64,000 bases of DNA from Firmicutes bacterium HGW-Firmicutes-7 (GCA_002841375.1 PGZO01000018.1:1-64000); one strand, 5' to 3'; counted from the first letter of the stretch, positions 27,409 through 38,778 are shown. Numbers and translations: made by a program. The notes: generated by a model not told the origin, from the sequence alone.

Positions 27409-27431
27409 GTACTATCGAACTTAAATAGTAC
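27409..27431. promoter_or_regulatory. Candidate TetR operator
   Basis: A 7-bp inverted repeat GTACTAT-N9-ATAGTAC covers about +1 to +25 of the predicted transcript and lies 30 bp before the regulator's start, fitting autoregulation. Confidence 0.55.
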
Positions 27432-27460
27432 AAAGTTGACAAAGGATAGAGGTGTTGAAA

Positions 27461-28084
27461 TTGTCTTCTAATAGTATAAGAAAGTACAAAAGATTAATGG
27501 AAACATCAGAAGAGTTGTTTTCTACAATGGGTTATAAAGCAGTTTCAATGGATCAAATTGCTGAAGCAGCAGGTATTAGTAAAATGACCATCTATAAACA
27601 TTTTAAGTCAAAAGAGGAGCTATTTATATCAGTCATTCTTGACCTTATGAATAGACATTATGAAGTAATTGAAAATAAATTGTTTAAGATTACAGGTACG
27701 ATGGAGAAAATTAATTATCTTATGTTTTATTCTTTAGAAGGAGCGAAGGAGTTTAGTCTTGATTTTTATAAAGATATAATGACGATACCACAAATCATGA
27801 ATACTGTATTGATAGAAAAAAACAAAAAAAACAAAGTGCTTTTTAAAAGAATTATTGTTGATGGGATGGAAAAGAGGGAGATAAGAAAACTAGATCCAGA
27901 TTTTGTTGCAGAAGCGTTAATTACAATGGTTGAATTAATTGGGAAAAAATATTTTAATTCTATTGAAACGAAGGACGATTTACAAGATATGACAAAAAAT
28001 ATATTTGATATTTTGAAATATGGCCTATTAGGTGGTATGGAGGTGAATAAAAATGGACAGCAAAGAAGTGTTAATGAAAGTTGA
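27461..28084 (+). CDS. TetR-family transcriptional regulator
   Basis: This 207-residue regulator has the TetR DNA-binding domain at the N terminus (MDQIAEAAGISKMTIYKHFKSKEEL, about 25-50) and a variable all-helical ligand domain. TTG 27461 is preferred because GAGGTG lies six bases upstream; GTG 27452 and TTG 27455 are in frame. It overlaps the ABC ATPase gene by 32 bp and therefore heads the efflux operon. It probably represses its own promoter through the inverted repeat at 27409. Confidence 0.88.
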   Translation: MSSNSIRKYKRLMETSEELFSTMGYKAVSMDQIAEAAGISKMTIYKHFKSKEELFISVILDLMNRHYEVIENKLFKITGTMEKINYLMFYSLEGAKEFSLDFYKDIMTIPQIMNTVLIEKNKKNKVLFKRIIVDGMEKREIRKLDPDFVAEALITMVELIGKKYFNSIETKDDLQDMTKNIFDILKYGLLGGMEVNKNGQQRSVNES

Positions 28085-28766
28085 GGGTGTTAGTAAATTC
28101 TATCAGATGGGAGAAGTTACGGTTGCAGCTTTAAAAGATGTATCCTTAAATATATATCAAGGAGAGTTTGTAGTAATTTTAGGGCCTAGTGGTTCTGGTA
28201 AAAGTACATTGTTAAACATACTGGGAGGTATGGATTTACCTTCAGAAGGTAAGGTTGTAATGGAAGGCGAAGAAATTACTAATTATAGTGATAGAAAGTT
28301 AACGATTTATCGTAGAGAGAAGATTGGCTTTGTTTTTCAATTTTACAATCTTATGTCAAATTTAACGGCTATTGAAAATGTTGAATTGGCAACAGAAATA
28401 TGTTCAGATGCACTGAATGTTAATGAAGTTTTAGAGGCAGTTGGATTAGGAGAAAGAAAAGATCATTTTCCGGCTCAGATGAGTGGTGGAGAACAACAAA
28501 GGGTATCAATTGCAAGAGCAGTTGCAAAAAATCCATCATTACTGTTGTGTGATGAACCAACAGGTGCATTAGATTTTAATACAGGAATAAAAATATTATC
28601 GCAACTTAAGAGGATTAATAAAGAATATAATAAAACTGTCATAATTATTACGCATAATATGCCAATAGGAGCTATGGCAGATCGAGTTATTAAGATGCGA
28701 AGTGGAGAAATTATCGAAACAAAGGTAAATGATAATCCAATACCTCCAGAAGGGATTGAATGGTGA
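28053..28766 (+). CDS. ABC transporter ATP-binding protein, MacB/LolD type
   Basis: This 237-residue ATPase has Walker A GPSGSGKS, signature MSGGEQQR and Walker B LLLCDEPTGALD. The TGALDF ending and the length are typical of the MacB/LolD/FtsE group of export and mechanotransmission systems. ATG 28053 follows GGAGGTG within the end of tetR. It energises the permease encoded next. Confidence 0.92.
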   Translation: MDSKEVLMKVEGVSKFYQMGEVTVAALKDVSLNIYQGEFVVILGPSGSGKSTLLNILGGMDLPSEGKVVMEGEEITNYSDRKLTIYRREKIGFVFQFYNLMSNLTAIENVELATEICSDALNVNEVLEAVGLGERKDHFPAQMSGGEQQRVSIARAVAKNPSLLLCDEPTGALDFNTGIKILSQLKRINKEYNKTVIIITHNMPIGAMADRVIKMRSGEIIETKVNDNPIPPEGIEW

Positions 28767-31123
28767 TGAAAAGACTAGATGTAAGATTACTACGGCTAAT
28801 CAAGCACTCCAAAGGACAGTTTTTTTCGATATCCATTATGGTGATCATAGCTTTAACAATTTACATATCTTTTAATATGGTGGCGGATAACTTATATAAC
28901 TCTATTTATCACTATTATGAAGAGACAAATTTTAGTGATGTCTTTATAGAGGTAGTTCGCGTACCGAAGACGGCAATTGATAAGCTTTACACCATTGAAG
29001 GTATTGAATCGGCTCAAGGAAGAATAAGTGCAGATGTTCCTTTAAGGGTGGAAGATCCAGAAGAGAAAGTAAGGGTTCGTATTGTATCAGTTCCAAATGA
29101 AGACAAAATAATAAACAATTTATATAAAATTGAAGGTAAAGATCTTCAGGTTGATTCTAAGAAAACAGCTGTTTTACAGCAGTTTTCTGATGCAAGAGGT
29201 ATCGTGTTAGAGGATAGGGTAAGGCCTTATATTGCAGGACGAGAGTATCCATTAGAAGTCATTAGCATAGTAGGTAGTCCTGAATATATCTATTTGATGG
29301 AAAATGAACAAAGTTTAATACCTGCACCAGAAAAGTTCGGCATCCTTTATGTTACGGAAGATTTTGCTCAATCTGCATTAGGCTACCAGGGAAGTTATAA
29401 TGAAATAATGGTTAAAATTAACCCCGAATATTATAATAGTGTAGACAACATTGTGGATGATATTGAAGATCAATTGGACCGATACGGTGTAAAAAGTATC
29501 GTTAAGAGAGAAGATCAATTAAGCCACAGTATGATGATGCAAGAAGTTGAACAATTAGAAGCTATGGCTACATCAATTACATTGCTATTTTTGATTGTTG
29601 CTGCAATAATTATTAACATCATGCTTTCTAGAATTGTAAAAAATGACAGAATGTCTATAGGTGTAATGAAAGCACTTGGCTATAACAATATTAGTATTCT
29701 CATGCATTATACTAAATTTTCTCTTGCTATCGGGCTGCTAGGATCAATTATTGGAATAGTTTTAAGTATACCCTTGTCAGCTGCCTTTACAAATTTATAT
29801 ATATTCTATATGAATATTCCTATGTTTGAAATGACGTTATATGAAAAGTACTTTATATATGGAATAGTATTAACGAGTGTGTTTTGTATCATTTCAGGCT
29901 TAATTGGTGCTAGAAGTGTTTTGAAAATACTGCCTGCAAGTGCGATGCAACCTGAAATACCTAAGGCAGGACATAGAATATGGTTAGAACAAATAAAGTT
30001 TATTTGGAATAGGATTTCTTTTAGTTGGAAAATGGTCATTAGAAATATTTTCAGGAAAAAAAAGCGAGCAATATTCTTAATACTAGGCATTGCACTAACT
30101 TATTCAATAACCATGGTTCCTATATTCATGTCATCTGTTTGGGGAAATGTTTTTATGATTCAGTATGGTAAGTATCAGACAATGGGGTATAATATTGACT
30201 TTACAATTCCAATGAATGACTCAGTAATAAGAGAGATTTCACAGCTTATTGACGTAGATTCCATTGAGCCTAAGACAGAAATTCCTTTTGAACTAAGAAA
30301 TGGGTGGAAAAAGAAAGCAGTGAGTGTCATTGCACTACCAGAAAATACAAGTTTTTATTATTTTGAAAGTATGTCTGGTCAGGAGTTAAAATTGCCAACA
30401 AATGGGATTTTACTATCAGATAGACTTGCTAAAGCAATTGGGGCAAGTGTTGGTGATGATATTCTTATGAAAAGTTTCTTGCCAGATGGAGATGATACAT
30501 ATATAAATGTAAAAGGTGTCGTCGAGCAGTACCTAGGTACGAATGCCTATATGACCATTGATACAATGAATGAACTGATTGGTGAAAAAGGTTTGATAAC
30601 AGGCGTTTTATTAAACTCAAAGGATGACGTAGTTACTAAGCTAAAAGATGTTAAGAATGTTAAGCAAGTGCAATCAGTAGAAGATATGAAAAATAGCTTT
30701 TTAGAATTTATGGATATGATGATCTATTCAGTAGGTGTAATGATGATCTTTGGTGGAATTCTTGGATTTGCTATTGTGTACAATGTTAATGTTATAAGTA
30801 TTAGTGAAAGAGTGATGGAGTTTTCTTCATTAAGAGTTTTGGGGTTTGATAAAAGAGAGATTTATAAAATGGTCAGTAGAGAAAATGGTATAATGGCTTT
30901 CTTTGGTATTTTAATTGGTATGCCGCTAGGCTATAGTATGTGTAAGGGGATGATAGCATCTTTGGCTATGGATATGGTAACTATTCCACTTATAATAGAA
31001 AATAGTAGTTATGTTATAACCGCAATTGCAACCTTATCTTTTGTAATAATTGCACAACTTGCTACAGTTAGAAAGATTTATAGGTTGAACTTTTTAGATG
31101 CTTTAAAAAACAGAATATCTTAG
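28766..31123 (+). CDS. ABC transporter permease with two FtsX domains
   Basis: This 785-residue membrane protein has an N-terminal membrane segment, a large extracytoplasmic MacB-type domain (about 45-250), and a three-segment FtsX unit (about 265-395). A second repeat of the same plan (periplasmic domain about 455-640, FtsX about 650-780) follows. With the ATPase and adaptor it forms a MacB-like exporter. The start is taken as ATG 28766, which overlaps the preceding TGA; ATG 28760 and GTG 28763 are alternatives. Confidence 0.88.
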   Translation: MKRLDVRLLRLIKHSKGQFFSISIMVIIALTIYISFNMVADNLYNSIYHYYEETNFSDVFIEVVRVPKTAIDKLYTIEGIESAQGRISADVPLRVEDPEEKVRVRIVSVPNEDKIINNLYKIEGKDLQVDSKKTAVLQQFSDARGIVLEDRVRPYIAGREYPLEVISIVGSPEYIYLMENEQSLIPAPEKFGILYVTEDFAQSALGYQGSYNEIMVKINPEYYNSVDNIVDDIEDQLDRYGVKSIVKREDQLSHSMMMQEVEQLEAMATSITLLFLIVAAIIINIMLSRIVKNDRMSIGVMKALGYNNISILMHYTKFSLAIGLLGSIIGIVLSIPLSAAFTNLYIFYMNIPMFEMTLYEKYFIYGIVLTSVFCIISGLIGARSVLKILPASAMQPEIPKAGHRIWLEQIKFIWNRISFSWKMVIRNIFRKKKRAIFLILGIALTYSITMVPIFMSSVWGNVFMIQYGKYQTMGYNIDFTIPMNDSVIREISQLIDVDSIEPKTEIPFELRNGWKKKAVSVIALPENTSFYYFESMSGQELKLPTNGILLSDRLAKAIGASVGDDILMKSFLPDGDDTYINVKGVVEQYLGTNAYMTIDTMNELIGEKGLITGVLLNSKDDVVTKLKDVKNVKQVQSVEDMKNSFLEFMDMMIYSVGVMMIFGGILGFAIVYNVNVISISERVMEFSSLRVLGFDKREIYKMVSRENGIMAFFGILIGMPLGYSMCKGMIASLAMDMVTIPLIIENSSYVITAIATLSFVIIAQLATVRKIYRLNFLDALKNRIS

Positions 31124-31142
31124 TTGAAGGATGTGACGAATT

Positions 31143-32411
31143 ATGAAAAAACTTAAAAACAAGAAAAAGTTAAAGAAGGTAATTATTATAATCGGCATAG
31201 TAGCTTTCATAGCTATTATTGGTTATTTAGTTAAGGGAAAAGGTACTTCTATCGAGGTAGAAGCTTATGAGGTTAATGAAGGTACAATAGAAAAATATGT
31301 TGAAGAATTAGGTACAGTAATGGTTAATCAACAAGCAACAGTATACGCGAATCTTTCTGGCAAGGTAATAGAGGTTTTGATTGATGTTGGAGATGAAGTG
31401 AAAAAAGGCGACATATTAGTTAGGATAGATAGTGAAGATCAAGAAAGAGATGTTAGAATTTTAGAAGCGCAGAAAATTGAGACTAAGGCTAAATACAATG
31501 ATGTACAAAAACCAGTTGATGGAACACAAATTAAAAAGTTAGAATTAGTACTCTCAGGCCTTGAAAAGGACATTGAAGCGTCGAAAATAAATTTGAATAA
31601 CCAAAAGGAATTGTTAGATCAAGGAATAATTAGCGATCAAGAGTACAAAGATTTACAATTAAATTACGAAGCTGAACAAAGAGAGGTTGAAAAAGCTAGA
31701 TTAGACTTAGAGTTATTAAGAAAACCAACTTCATCTAACATTTTAAAACAAATCGAAGCACAGCTTTTACAGCTTGATCTTCAAATTGAAGCTTTAAAAA
31801 GTAATGCAGGTGACTTTGTTTTTACTGCCCCTTTTGATGGAACAATATTTATGAAAAATATTGATGCAGGAAGCTATATACAGCAAGGAACAGCTATTAT
31901 CGAAATGGGTTATTTAGGAGAACTATACATTGAAAGTGACATCTTAGTAGAAGATATTGGCGATATTAATGTAGGTTCAACAGTAAAAATTGAAAATAGT
32001 AATTTAGGCATCAAGGATGTTAAAGGAATTGTAACAAAAATATATCCTTTAGCAGTTAGTAAGATATCCGATTTAGGTGTTGAACAAAAAAGAATTAAAA
32101 CAGAGATTAAAATTGAAGATAGCTTACAAAGTTTACGACCAGGCTATGATTTAGATGTGAAGATAATTGTTGATCGAAAAGAAAAAGTATTATTAATACC
32201 TGAAAATGCTATATTTGAAATTGCAGGGAAAGATTATGTTTTTGTAATTGAAGAAGGCGTAGCAAACTTAAGAGAAATTGAAAAGGGATTGGAAAGTGAG
32301 AGACAGGTAGAAGTTATCAGTGGTTTAATCGCATTAGAAAAAATCATCTTATCCCCTGTAGAACAATTGGAAGAGGGTATAATGGTTAAGGAAAGAAATT
32401 TTGACAAATAA
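31143..32411 (+). CDS. Efflux membrane-fusion/adaptor protein (HlyD/MacA type)
   Basis: This 422-residue protein has one N-terminal membrane anchor (about 12-30). The lipoyl half-motif (VYANLSGKVIEVLIDVGDEVKKGD), a coiled-coil hairpin (about 95-215), a second lipoyl half (FTAPFDGTIF) and beta-barrel domains follow. It is the adaptor of the MacB-like exporter and would work in the Gram-positive cell envelope without an outer-membrane channel. AAGGATGTG precedes the ATG. It ends the tetR operon. Confidence 0.9.
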   Translation: MKKLKNKKKLKKVIIIIGIVAFIAIIGYLVKGKGTSIEVEAYEVNEGTIEKYVEELGTVMVNQQATVYANLSGKVIEVLIDVGDEVKKGDILVRIDSEDQERDVRILEAQKIETKAKYNDVQKPVDGTQIKKLELVLSGLEKDIEASKINLNNQKELLDQGIISDQEYKDLQLNYEAEQREVEKARLDLELLRKPTSSNILKQIEAQLLQLDLQIEALKSNAGDFVFTAPFDGTIFMKNIDAGSYIQQGTAIIEMGYLGELYIESDILVEDIGDINVGSTVKIENSNLGIKDVKGIVTKIYPLAVSKISDLGVEQKRIKTEIKIEDSLQSLRPGYDLDVKIIVDRKEKVLLIPENAIFEIAGKDYVFVIEEGVANLREIEKGLESERQVEVISGLIALEKIILSPVEQLEEGIMVKERNFDK

Positions 32412-32434
32412 ATATGTAGATGATAAAATAAACC

Positions 32435-32456
32435 TTATCATTATCATTATCATTAT
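32435..32456. repeat. TTATCA hexamer run upstream of the zinc-ribbon gene
   Basis: Three TTATCA units and a TTAT, which read as GATAAT-type hexamers on the other strand. It resembles a tandem half-site array of a Fur-box-like motif, but without the inverted arm. It is 20 bp before the small zinc-ribbon gene. Confidence 0.45.
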
Positions 32457-32477
32457 TTAACTGTGTAGGGGGATTTT

Positions 32478-32690
32478 ATGAAAAAAATAGTTGTAAATAA
32501 ATGTCTATTTTGTGGAGGAAATCGTATAGAAAAAGGAATGCCTACAAAAAATGTAGTTTTACTTGTAAAAGAGCTCGAGTTAAAAAAACCGACGGACTTT
32601 TATACATCAAATTATATTTGTCTAGATTGTGGATTTATTCATAAGTTTGCAGATATAAAAGCATATGAGCATTTTAAAACTGACATTTAA
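32478..32690 (+). CDS. Small zinc-ribbon-like protein
   Basis: This 70-residue protein has CLFCGG near the N terminus and CLDCG near residue 50, the four cysteines of a zinc ribbon. No membrane segment is seen. GGGGG precedes the ATG. The function is unknown. Its TAA is followed at once by a long palindrome. Confidence 0.75.
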   Translation: MKKIVVNKCLFCGGNRIEKGMPTKNVVLLVKELELKKPTDFYTSNYICLDCGFIHKFADIKAYEHFKTDI

Positions 32691-32691
32691 T

Positions 32692-32748
32692 CTAATGAAT
32701 GAAGGAAGTCCCCCATATAAGAAGTGGGGGACTTCTTTCATTCATTAG
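32692..32748. repeat. Long palindrome, best-preserved member of the dispersed family
   Basis: Arms of 24 bp (32692-32715 and 32725-32748) pair with a single G-T and enclose a 9-base loop. On the minus strand it reads AACCTAATGAATGAAAG, then AAGTCCCCCACTTCTTATA and the return arm. This matches the order seen at 7161 and 47259. It has no T tract, so it is better described as a repeat than a standard terminator. Confidence 0.8.
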
Positions 32749-32813
32749 GTTGAATGGGTTTAAAAGGCGTTTTCTATAAAAAGAATAGATAGGATGAGGA
32801 TGTATAAAAACCT

Positions 32814-32842
32814 TTGAAACATAACGAAAAATGTGATATCAT
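32814..32842 (+). promoter_or_regulatory. Promoter of glnS
   Basis: TTGAAA (32814-32819), a 17-bp spacer and TATCAT (32837-32842). About 130 bp of leader follow, with a TAACTAAC/GTTGGTTA hairpin near 32855 and no other recognised feature. Confidence 0.5.
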
Positions 32843-32971
32843 AATATGACAAAGTAACTAACTGGTCTTTTTGTTGGTTATTAAATATGAATAAGTTGGA
32901 AATGTAATCGCCTATTTAACATATAATTAGTAGATTTTGTTATTGAACTTCAATATAAGGAGCAAATTAGA

Positions 32972-34633
32972 ATGTCAATTGAGCTATCGGAAGAAAAGGT
33001 TTCAAAGAATTTTATTGAAAATTTAATTGATCAGGATTTAAGGGATGGAGTGTATACAAAGGTTCATACAAGATTCCCTCCTGAACCAAACGGTTATATG
33101 CATATTGGACATGCAAAGGCCATATGCATAGATTTTGGAACTGCAAAAAAATATAATGGTTTATGCAACTTAAGATTTGATGATACAAACCCAACAAAAG
33201 AAGATATTGAATATGTTGAGTCTATTATGGAAGATGTAAAATGGCTAGGATTTGATTGGCAAGATAGATTGTATTATGCTTCTAGTTATTTTGGAAAGCT
33301 TTATGAATGTGCTATCCAGTTGATTAATAATGGTAAAGCTTTTATCTGTGATTTGTCTGCAGAGGATATTAGAAAATATAGAGGTACTTTAACTGAACCT
33401 GGCGTAGAAAGTCCTTTTAGAAATCGTTCTATTGAAGAAAACTTAGATCTATTTGAGAGAATGAAGAAAGGCGAATTTGAAGACGGTACGAGAGTATTAA
33501 GACTTAAAATTGATATGTCCTCTCCAAATATTAATATGAGAGATCCAGTTATTTATAGAATTGCCCATACAACCCATCATACTACAGGTGATGAATGGTG
33601 TATTTATCCGATGTATGATTATGCACATCCAATAGAGGATGCAATAGAAAACATTACACATTCACTATGCTCTTTAGAGTTTGAAGACCATAGGCCCCTG
33701 TATAATTGGATATTAGAACAATTAGAGTGGCCAACGCCCCCAAGACAAATAGAATTTGCAAGATTAGAGCTAACAAATACGGTAACAAGCAAGAGAAAGC
33801 TTAGAGCTTTAGTTGAAGAAGGAATCGTGGATGGTTGGGATGACCCCAGAATGCCAACGATATGTGGGCTTAGAAGAAAAGGATATACGCCTGAAGCTAT
33901 CACAAATTTTTGTGATTTAATTGGGGTTGCAAAAAGTAAAAGTACAGTTGATGTAGCAATGTTAGAACATTGTGTGAGGGAAGATTTAAAACCTAAAGCA
34001 AAACGTATGATGGTTGTATTAGACCCACTTAAGGTCGTAATCACCAATTACCCAGAAGGGGAAATAGAGTGGTTAAATGTTGAAAATAATCAAGACAATG
34101 AAGCGCTAGGCCATCACAACGTACCATTTACTAGAGAAATATACATTGAGCGTGATGACTTTATGGAAAACCCACCTAAGAAATATTTTAGATTGTTTCC
34201 AGGTAATGAGGTTAGATTAAAACATGCTTATTTTATCAAATGCGAAGAGGTTATTAAAGATGATCAAGGTGAAGTAATAGAGCTAAGGTGTACCTATGAT
34301 GCAAAGACAAAAAGTGGTACTGGTTTTTCAGAAAGAAAAGTAAAAGGAACGCTCCATTGGGTAAGTGCGACAGAATCTAAACAAGTTGAGGTAAGACTTT
34401 ATGACCATTTATTTGTTGAATCTGAAACACAATCAGAAGACTTCGTTATTAATGGAAAATCATTGCAAATCATAAATAACTGTTTTGCAGAAGCAGCATT
34501 AAAGGAAGTGGAAATGGGTGAGCGTTTTCAATTTTTAAGACATGGTTATTTTGCAGTTGATTTTAAAGAAACCAATGAAGAGCGTATTGTTTTTAATAGA
34601 ATAGTATCTCTAAAGAGCTCATATAAGGCATAA
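32972..34633 (+). CDS. glnS: Glutaminyl-tRNA synthetase
   Basis: This 553-residue class I synthetase has [17 protein letters not shown] (HIGH motif) and TSKRKL in place of KMSKS. It also has the GlnRS-specific segments [14 protein letters not shown] and [17 protein letters not shown]. The all-beta anticodon-binding domain (about 340-553) and the length match E. coli GlnRS (554) rather than GluRS. It charges tRNA-Gln directly. Many Bacillota lack GlnRS and use GatCAB instead. ATATAAGGAG precedes the ATG. Confidence 0.93.
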   Translation: MSIELSEEKVSKNFIENLIDQDLRDGVYTKVHTRFPPEPNGYMHIGHAKAICIDFGTAKKYNGLCNLRFDDTNPTKEDIEYVESIMEDVKWLGFDWQDRLYYASSYFGKLYECAIQLINNGKAFICDLSAEDIRKYRGTLTEPGVESPFRNRSIEENLDLFERMKKGEFEDGTRVLRLKIDMSSPNINMRDPVIYRIAHTTHHTTGDEWCIYPMYDYAHPIEDAIENITHSLCSLEFEDHRPLYNWILEQLEWPTPPRQIEFARLELTNTVTSKRKLRALVEEGIVDGWDDPRMPTICGLRRKGYTPEAITNFCDLIGVAKSKSTVDVAMLEHCVREDLKPKAKRMMVVLDPLKVVITNYPEGEIEWLNVENNQDNEALGHHNVPFTREIYIERDDFMENPPKKYFRLFPGNEVRLKHAYFIKCEEVIKDDQGEVIELRCTYDAKTKSGTGFSERKVKGTLHWVSATESKQVEVRLYDHLFVESETQSEDFVINGKSLQIINNCFAEAALKEVEMGERFQFLRHGYFAVDFKETNEERIVFNRIVSLKSSYKA

Positions 34634-34661
34634 TAAAAAGTAATCAAAAGAGGTGATGGTT

Positions 34662-35492
34662 TTGGCAGGTATATTTTCTGATTTAGAAAGTCTAGGACTA
34701 GACGAGGCACAGAACTTTCAGGTTTTTAACGACGTGAAAGTTGATGAGCAAGAAATGATTGAAAAAGCAAAGCTTGAATTGATTGAAAGCATTCTCTATA
34801 CAGCGAAGCTTAAATGTCCAGTATGTCATAGAGAAATATTGTTCAGAACACTTAAGTCCGGAAAAATTAGGTTAGTGAAAACGGATTTAGACTTGCGACC
34901 AATATATGATATAATTGATCCATCAATATATGAAGTTGCTGTATGTAATGTTTGTGGATATGCAGCACTTAAGAAAATGTTTTTATCAATTACGTCTAAA
35001 AAAATAGACTCAATTAAGAATAATATATCTGCAAAATTCGTTGGTAGAACCTATCCGGATATTTACGATTATGAAATTGCAATAGAAAGATATAAGCTAG
35101 CATTGTTAGATGCTATTGTAATGGAGGTTAAGGATAGTGAAAAAGCTTATCTTTGCCTTAAGATAGCATGGTTATATAGAGGATATCTAGAACAGGAAAA
35201 AAATTGCGATGATAAAAAAAGAGAAGAGTATGAAATAAATGAAAATACCTTTTTAGAGCATGCGTTGGACGGCTTTAAAATTGCTCATTTTAAAGAAAAA
35301 TTCCCGTCAATGGGACTTGATGATCTTACAGTTACATTTTTAATTGGGGAATTGTCAAGAAGAATTGGAAAAAATGAAGATGCTCTGAAATGGCTTTCAG
35401 AAGTTATTATTTCAAAAGTAGCCAGCAGAAGATTGAAAGATAGAGCGTTGGAGTCAAAAGAATTAATCAAGCAAGTGAAAGGTGCCAATTAA
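34662..35492 (+). CDS. DUF2225 family protein
   Basis: This roughly 276-residue soluble protein has the DUF2225 layout. An N-terminal CPVCH...CNVCG zinc site (about residues 45-105) with the intervening DLRP and IYEVAVCNVCGY is followed by a TPR-like helical half (about 130-275). The function is unknown. TTG 34662 is favoured because AGAGGTG lies six bases upstream; ATG 34656 and GTG 34653 overlap that site. It may share the glnS transcript (28-bp gap). Confidence 0.8.
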   Translation: MAGIFSDLESLGLDEAQNFQVFNDVKVDEQEMIEKAKLELIESILYTAKLKCPVCHREILFRTLKSGKIRLVKTDLDLRPIYDIIDPSIYEVAVCNVCGYAALKKMFLSITSKKIDSIKNNISAKFVGRTYPDIYDYEIAIERYKLALLDAIVMEVKDSEKAYLCLKIAWLYRGYLEQEKNCDDKKREEYEINENTFLEHALDGFKIAHFKEKFPSMGLDDLTVTFLIGELSRRIGKNEDALKWLSEVIISKVASRRLKDRALESKELIKQVKGAN

Positions 35493-35532
35493 GGCGCTTT
35501 TTCTTGTCCAGTGCGTGACAAGCGGCCTTTTC
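35491..35532 (+). terminator. Hairpin terminator after the DUF2225 gene
   Basis: Inner arms CTTGTC/GACAAG and outer AAGGC/GCCTT start at the stop codon and are followed by TTTTCC. A second inverted repeat, TTCCTAGTA/TACTAGGAA, lies at 35550-35579. Confidence 0.6.
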
Positions 35533-35661
35533 CTTTACTAAGTAGATTTTTCCTAGTAATTGGAAGAGACTACTAGGAATGTGAAAAATTCTAGGCAACC
35601 TTTATGAAAATAGGAATGTTAGTGTAACAATTAGCTTACAATAGAGAGAGGTGATGATTAG

Positions 35662-36531
35662 ATGAACGATTCTAATCTAAATCAAAACGTACAGTTAATA
35701 CTAAAAGATTTTTGTATTGAACAAATACTTGAATGTGGTCAATGTTTTAGATTTTATAAGCTTGGAGAAAAAGATTACATTATAATAGCAAAAAATCGAC
35801 TACTGAATGTAAAACAAGTGGAGGATCAACTTAACTTTTATTGTTCAGAAGAAGAATTTAATAACGTATGGAAAGACTACTTTGACCTAGACAGAGACTA
35901 TAGTGAAATTAAAAAAAAATTAGCTGATAAGGATCTCTTTCTAAGGGAAGCGGTCACGCAAAAACATGGAATAAGACTCTTGAAACAAGATCCTTGGGAA
36001 ATGCTTATTTCCTTTATATTATCTCAAACAAAACAAATTCCCCATATTAAAAAATTAATTGAGGCATTATCCATTCAATATGGAGACTTTCTGGCTGAAT
36101 ATTTAGGCGTAAAGTATTATACATTTCCAACACCTAATCAGCTAATGGTAGCAACAGAAGAAGATCTTCGAGCACTTAAAACTGGATTTCGAGCAACATA
36201 TATTGTTGATGCGGTAAAACAAATTATAGATGGTGCTATTGTACTTCAAGAGCTTGAAGCCTTACAGTATGATGAAGCAAAAATAATTCTCAAATCAATT
36301 AAAGGTGTAGGCGATAAAATTGCTGATTGTGTACTGTTATTTGCATACAGTAAATATGAAGTTTTTCCAACGGATGTATGGGTAAAGAGAATAGTGGAAT
36401 ACTATTACTTCCAACAAACAATTAGTATGGATAAAATTCAAGAATTTGCTAAAAACTATTTTGGTGAGTATGCTGGGTTTGCTCAGCAATATTTATTTTA
36501 TCATGCAAGAGATAATAAATTAGGAAAATGA
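35662..36531 (+). CDS. OGG1-type 8-oxoguanine DNA glycosylase/lyase
   Basis: This 289-residue base-excision repair enzyme has an N-terminal TBP-like domain (about 1-105, FRFY) and a helix-hairpin-helix domain. The catalytic lysine is K219 in GVGDKIADC and the catalytic Asp is D238 in PTDVWV, as in OGG1. It would remove oxidised guanine and nick the strand. Its own promoter was not clearly identified. AGAGAGGTGAT precedes the ATG. Confidence 0.88.
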   Translation: MNDSNLNQNVQLILKDFCIEQILECGQCFRFYKLGEKDYIIIAKNRLLNVKQVEDQLNFYCSEEEFNNVWKDYFDLDRDYSEIKKKLADKDLFLREAVTQKHGIRLLKQDPWEMLISFILSQTKQIPHIKKLIEALSIQYGDFLAEYLGVKYYTFPTPNQLMVATEEDLRALKTGFRATYIVDAVKQIIDGAIVLQELEALQYDEAKIILKSIKGVGDKIADCVLLFAYSKYEVFPTDVWVKRIVEYYYFQQTISMDKIQEFAKNYFGEYAGFAQQYLFYHARDNKLGK

Positions 36532-36603
36532 AGAGATATGGAGAATGAGCTTGTTAATTGGATATAAATGGATATAATCATGTCTAATAGCTATTGAATA
36601 GGT

Positions 36604-36632
36604 TTGCATATTGCAAACGAATTTAATAATAT
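36604..36632 (+). promoter_or_regulatory. groESL promoter
   Basis: TTGCAT (36604-36609), a 17-bp spacer and TAATAT (36627-36632), immediately followed by the CIRCE operator. Confidence 0.6.
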
Positions 36633-36642
36633 ATACCTTGAG

Positions 36643-36669
36643 TTAGCACTCGTCATAAGAGAGTGCTAA
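36643..36669. promoter_or_regulatory. CIRCE operator (HrcA binding site)
   Basis: Perfect consensus TTAGCACTC-N9-GAGTGCTAA, 38 bp before groES. HrcA repression of the chaperonin operon is expected; hrcA itself is not in the window. Confidence 0.98.
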
Positions 36670-36707
36670 CAAATAGGAAAACATAACCAATATAAGGAGG
36701 TTGACTT

Positions 36708-36992
36708 ATGAAATTAGTACCATTATTAGACAGAGTTGTAGTTAAACAACTTGAAGCAGAAGAAACAACAAAATCAGGTATCGTAATACCCAACCAAGCG
36801 AAAGAAAAACCTCAACAAGCAGAAGTAGTAGCTGTAGGTCCAGGTGGCATGGTTGATGGTAAAGAAGTTATTATGCAAGTGAAGACTGGTGATAAAGTTA
36901 TTTATTCCAAATACGCAGGAACAGAAGTTAAACTAGAAAGTGAAGACTTTATAATTGTTAAGCAAAGTGACATACTTGCAATTGTTGAATAA
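36708..36992 (+). CDS. groES: Co-chaperonin GroES
   Basis: This 94-residue subunit of the seven-fold lid of the GroEL folding chamber has the characteristic [15 protein letters not shown] start and the mobile-loop segment [19 protein letters not shown] precedes the ATG. It sits 27 bp before groEL under a CIRCE-controlled promoter. Confidence 0.98.
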   Translation: MKLVPLLDRVVVKQLEAEETTKSGIVIPNQAKEKPQQAEVVAVGPGGMVDGKEVIMQVKTGDKVIYSKYAGTEVKLESEDFIIVKQSDILAIVE

Positions 36993-37013
36993 TAAAGATT
37001 TGTATGGAGGTAA

Positions 37014-38648
<1,635 letters not shown>

Positions 38649-38696
38649 ATATATCTTTTGATATAAATAAAATATCCATTATTTAACTTATAACGT

Positions 38697-38734
38697 AATG
38701 AGGCGTTGCAAATTATTGGCAGCGTCTCATTTTA
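38697..38734 (+). terminator. Intrinsic terminator of groESL
   Basis: Arms AATGAGGCGTTGC and GCAGCGTCTCATT pair with two wobble pairs and end in TTTTATTT. Confidence 0.8.
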
Positions 38735-38749
38735 TTTATGTTTATTCAC

Positions 38750-38778
38750 TTGTAACGACATAACCTTTCAGATATAAT
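38750..38778 (+). promoter_or_regulatory. Promoter of the HD-GYP gene
   Basis: TTGTAA (38750-38755), a 17-bp spacer and TATAAT (38773-38778). Confidence 0.6.

Noticed and set aside
32692-32748. Standard rho-independent terminator
   Set aside because: The 24-bp stem has no T tract on either side and matches other dispersed copies, so it is listed as a repeat.
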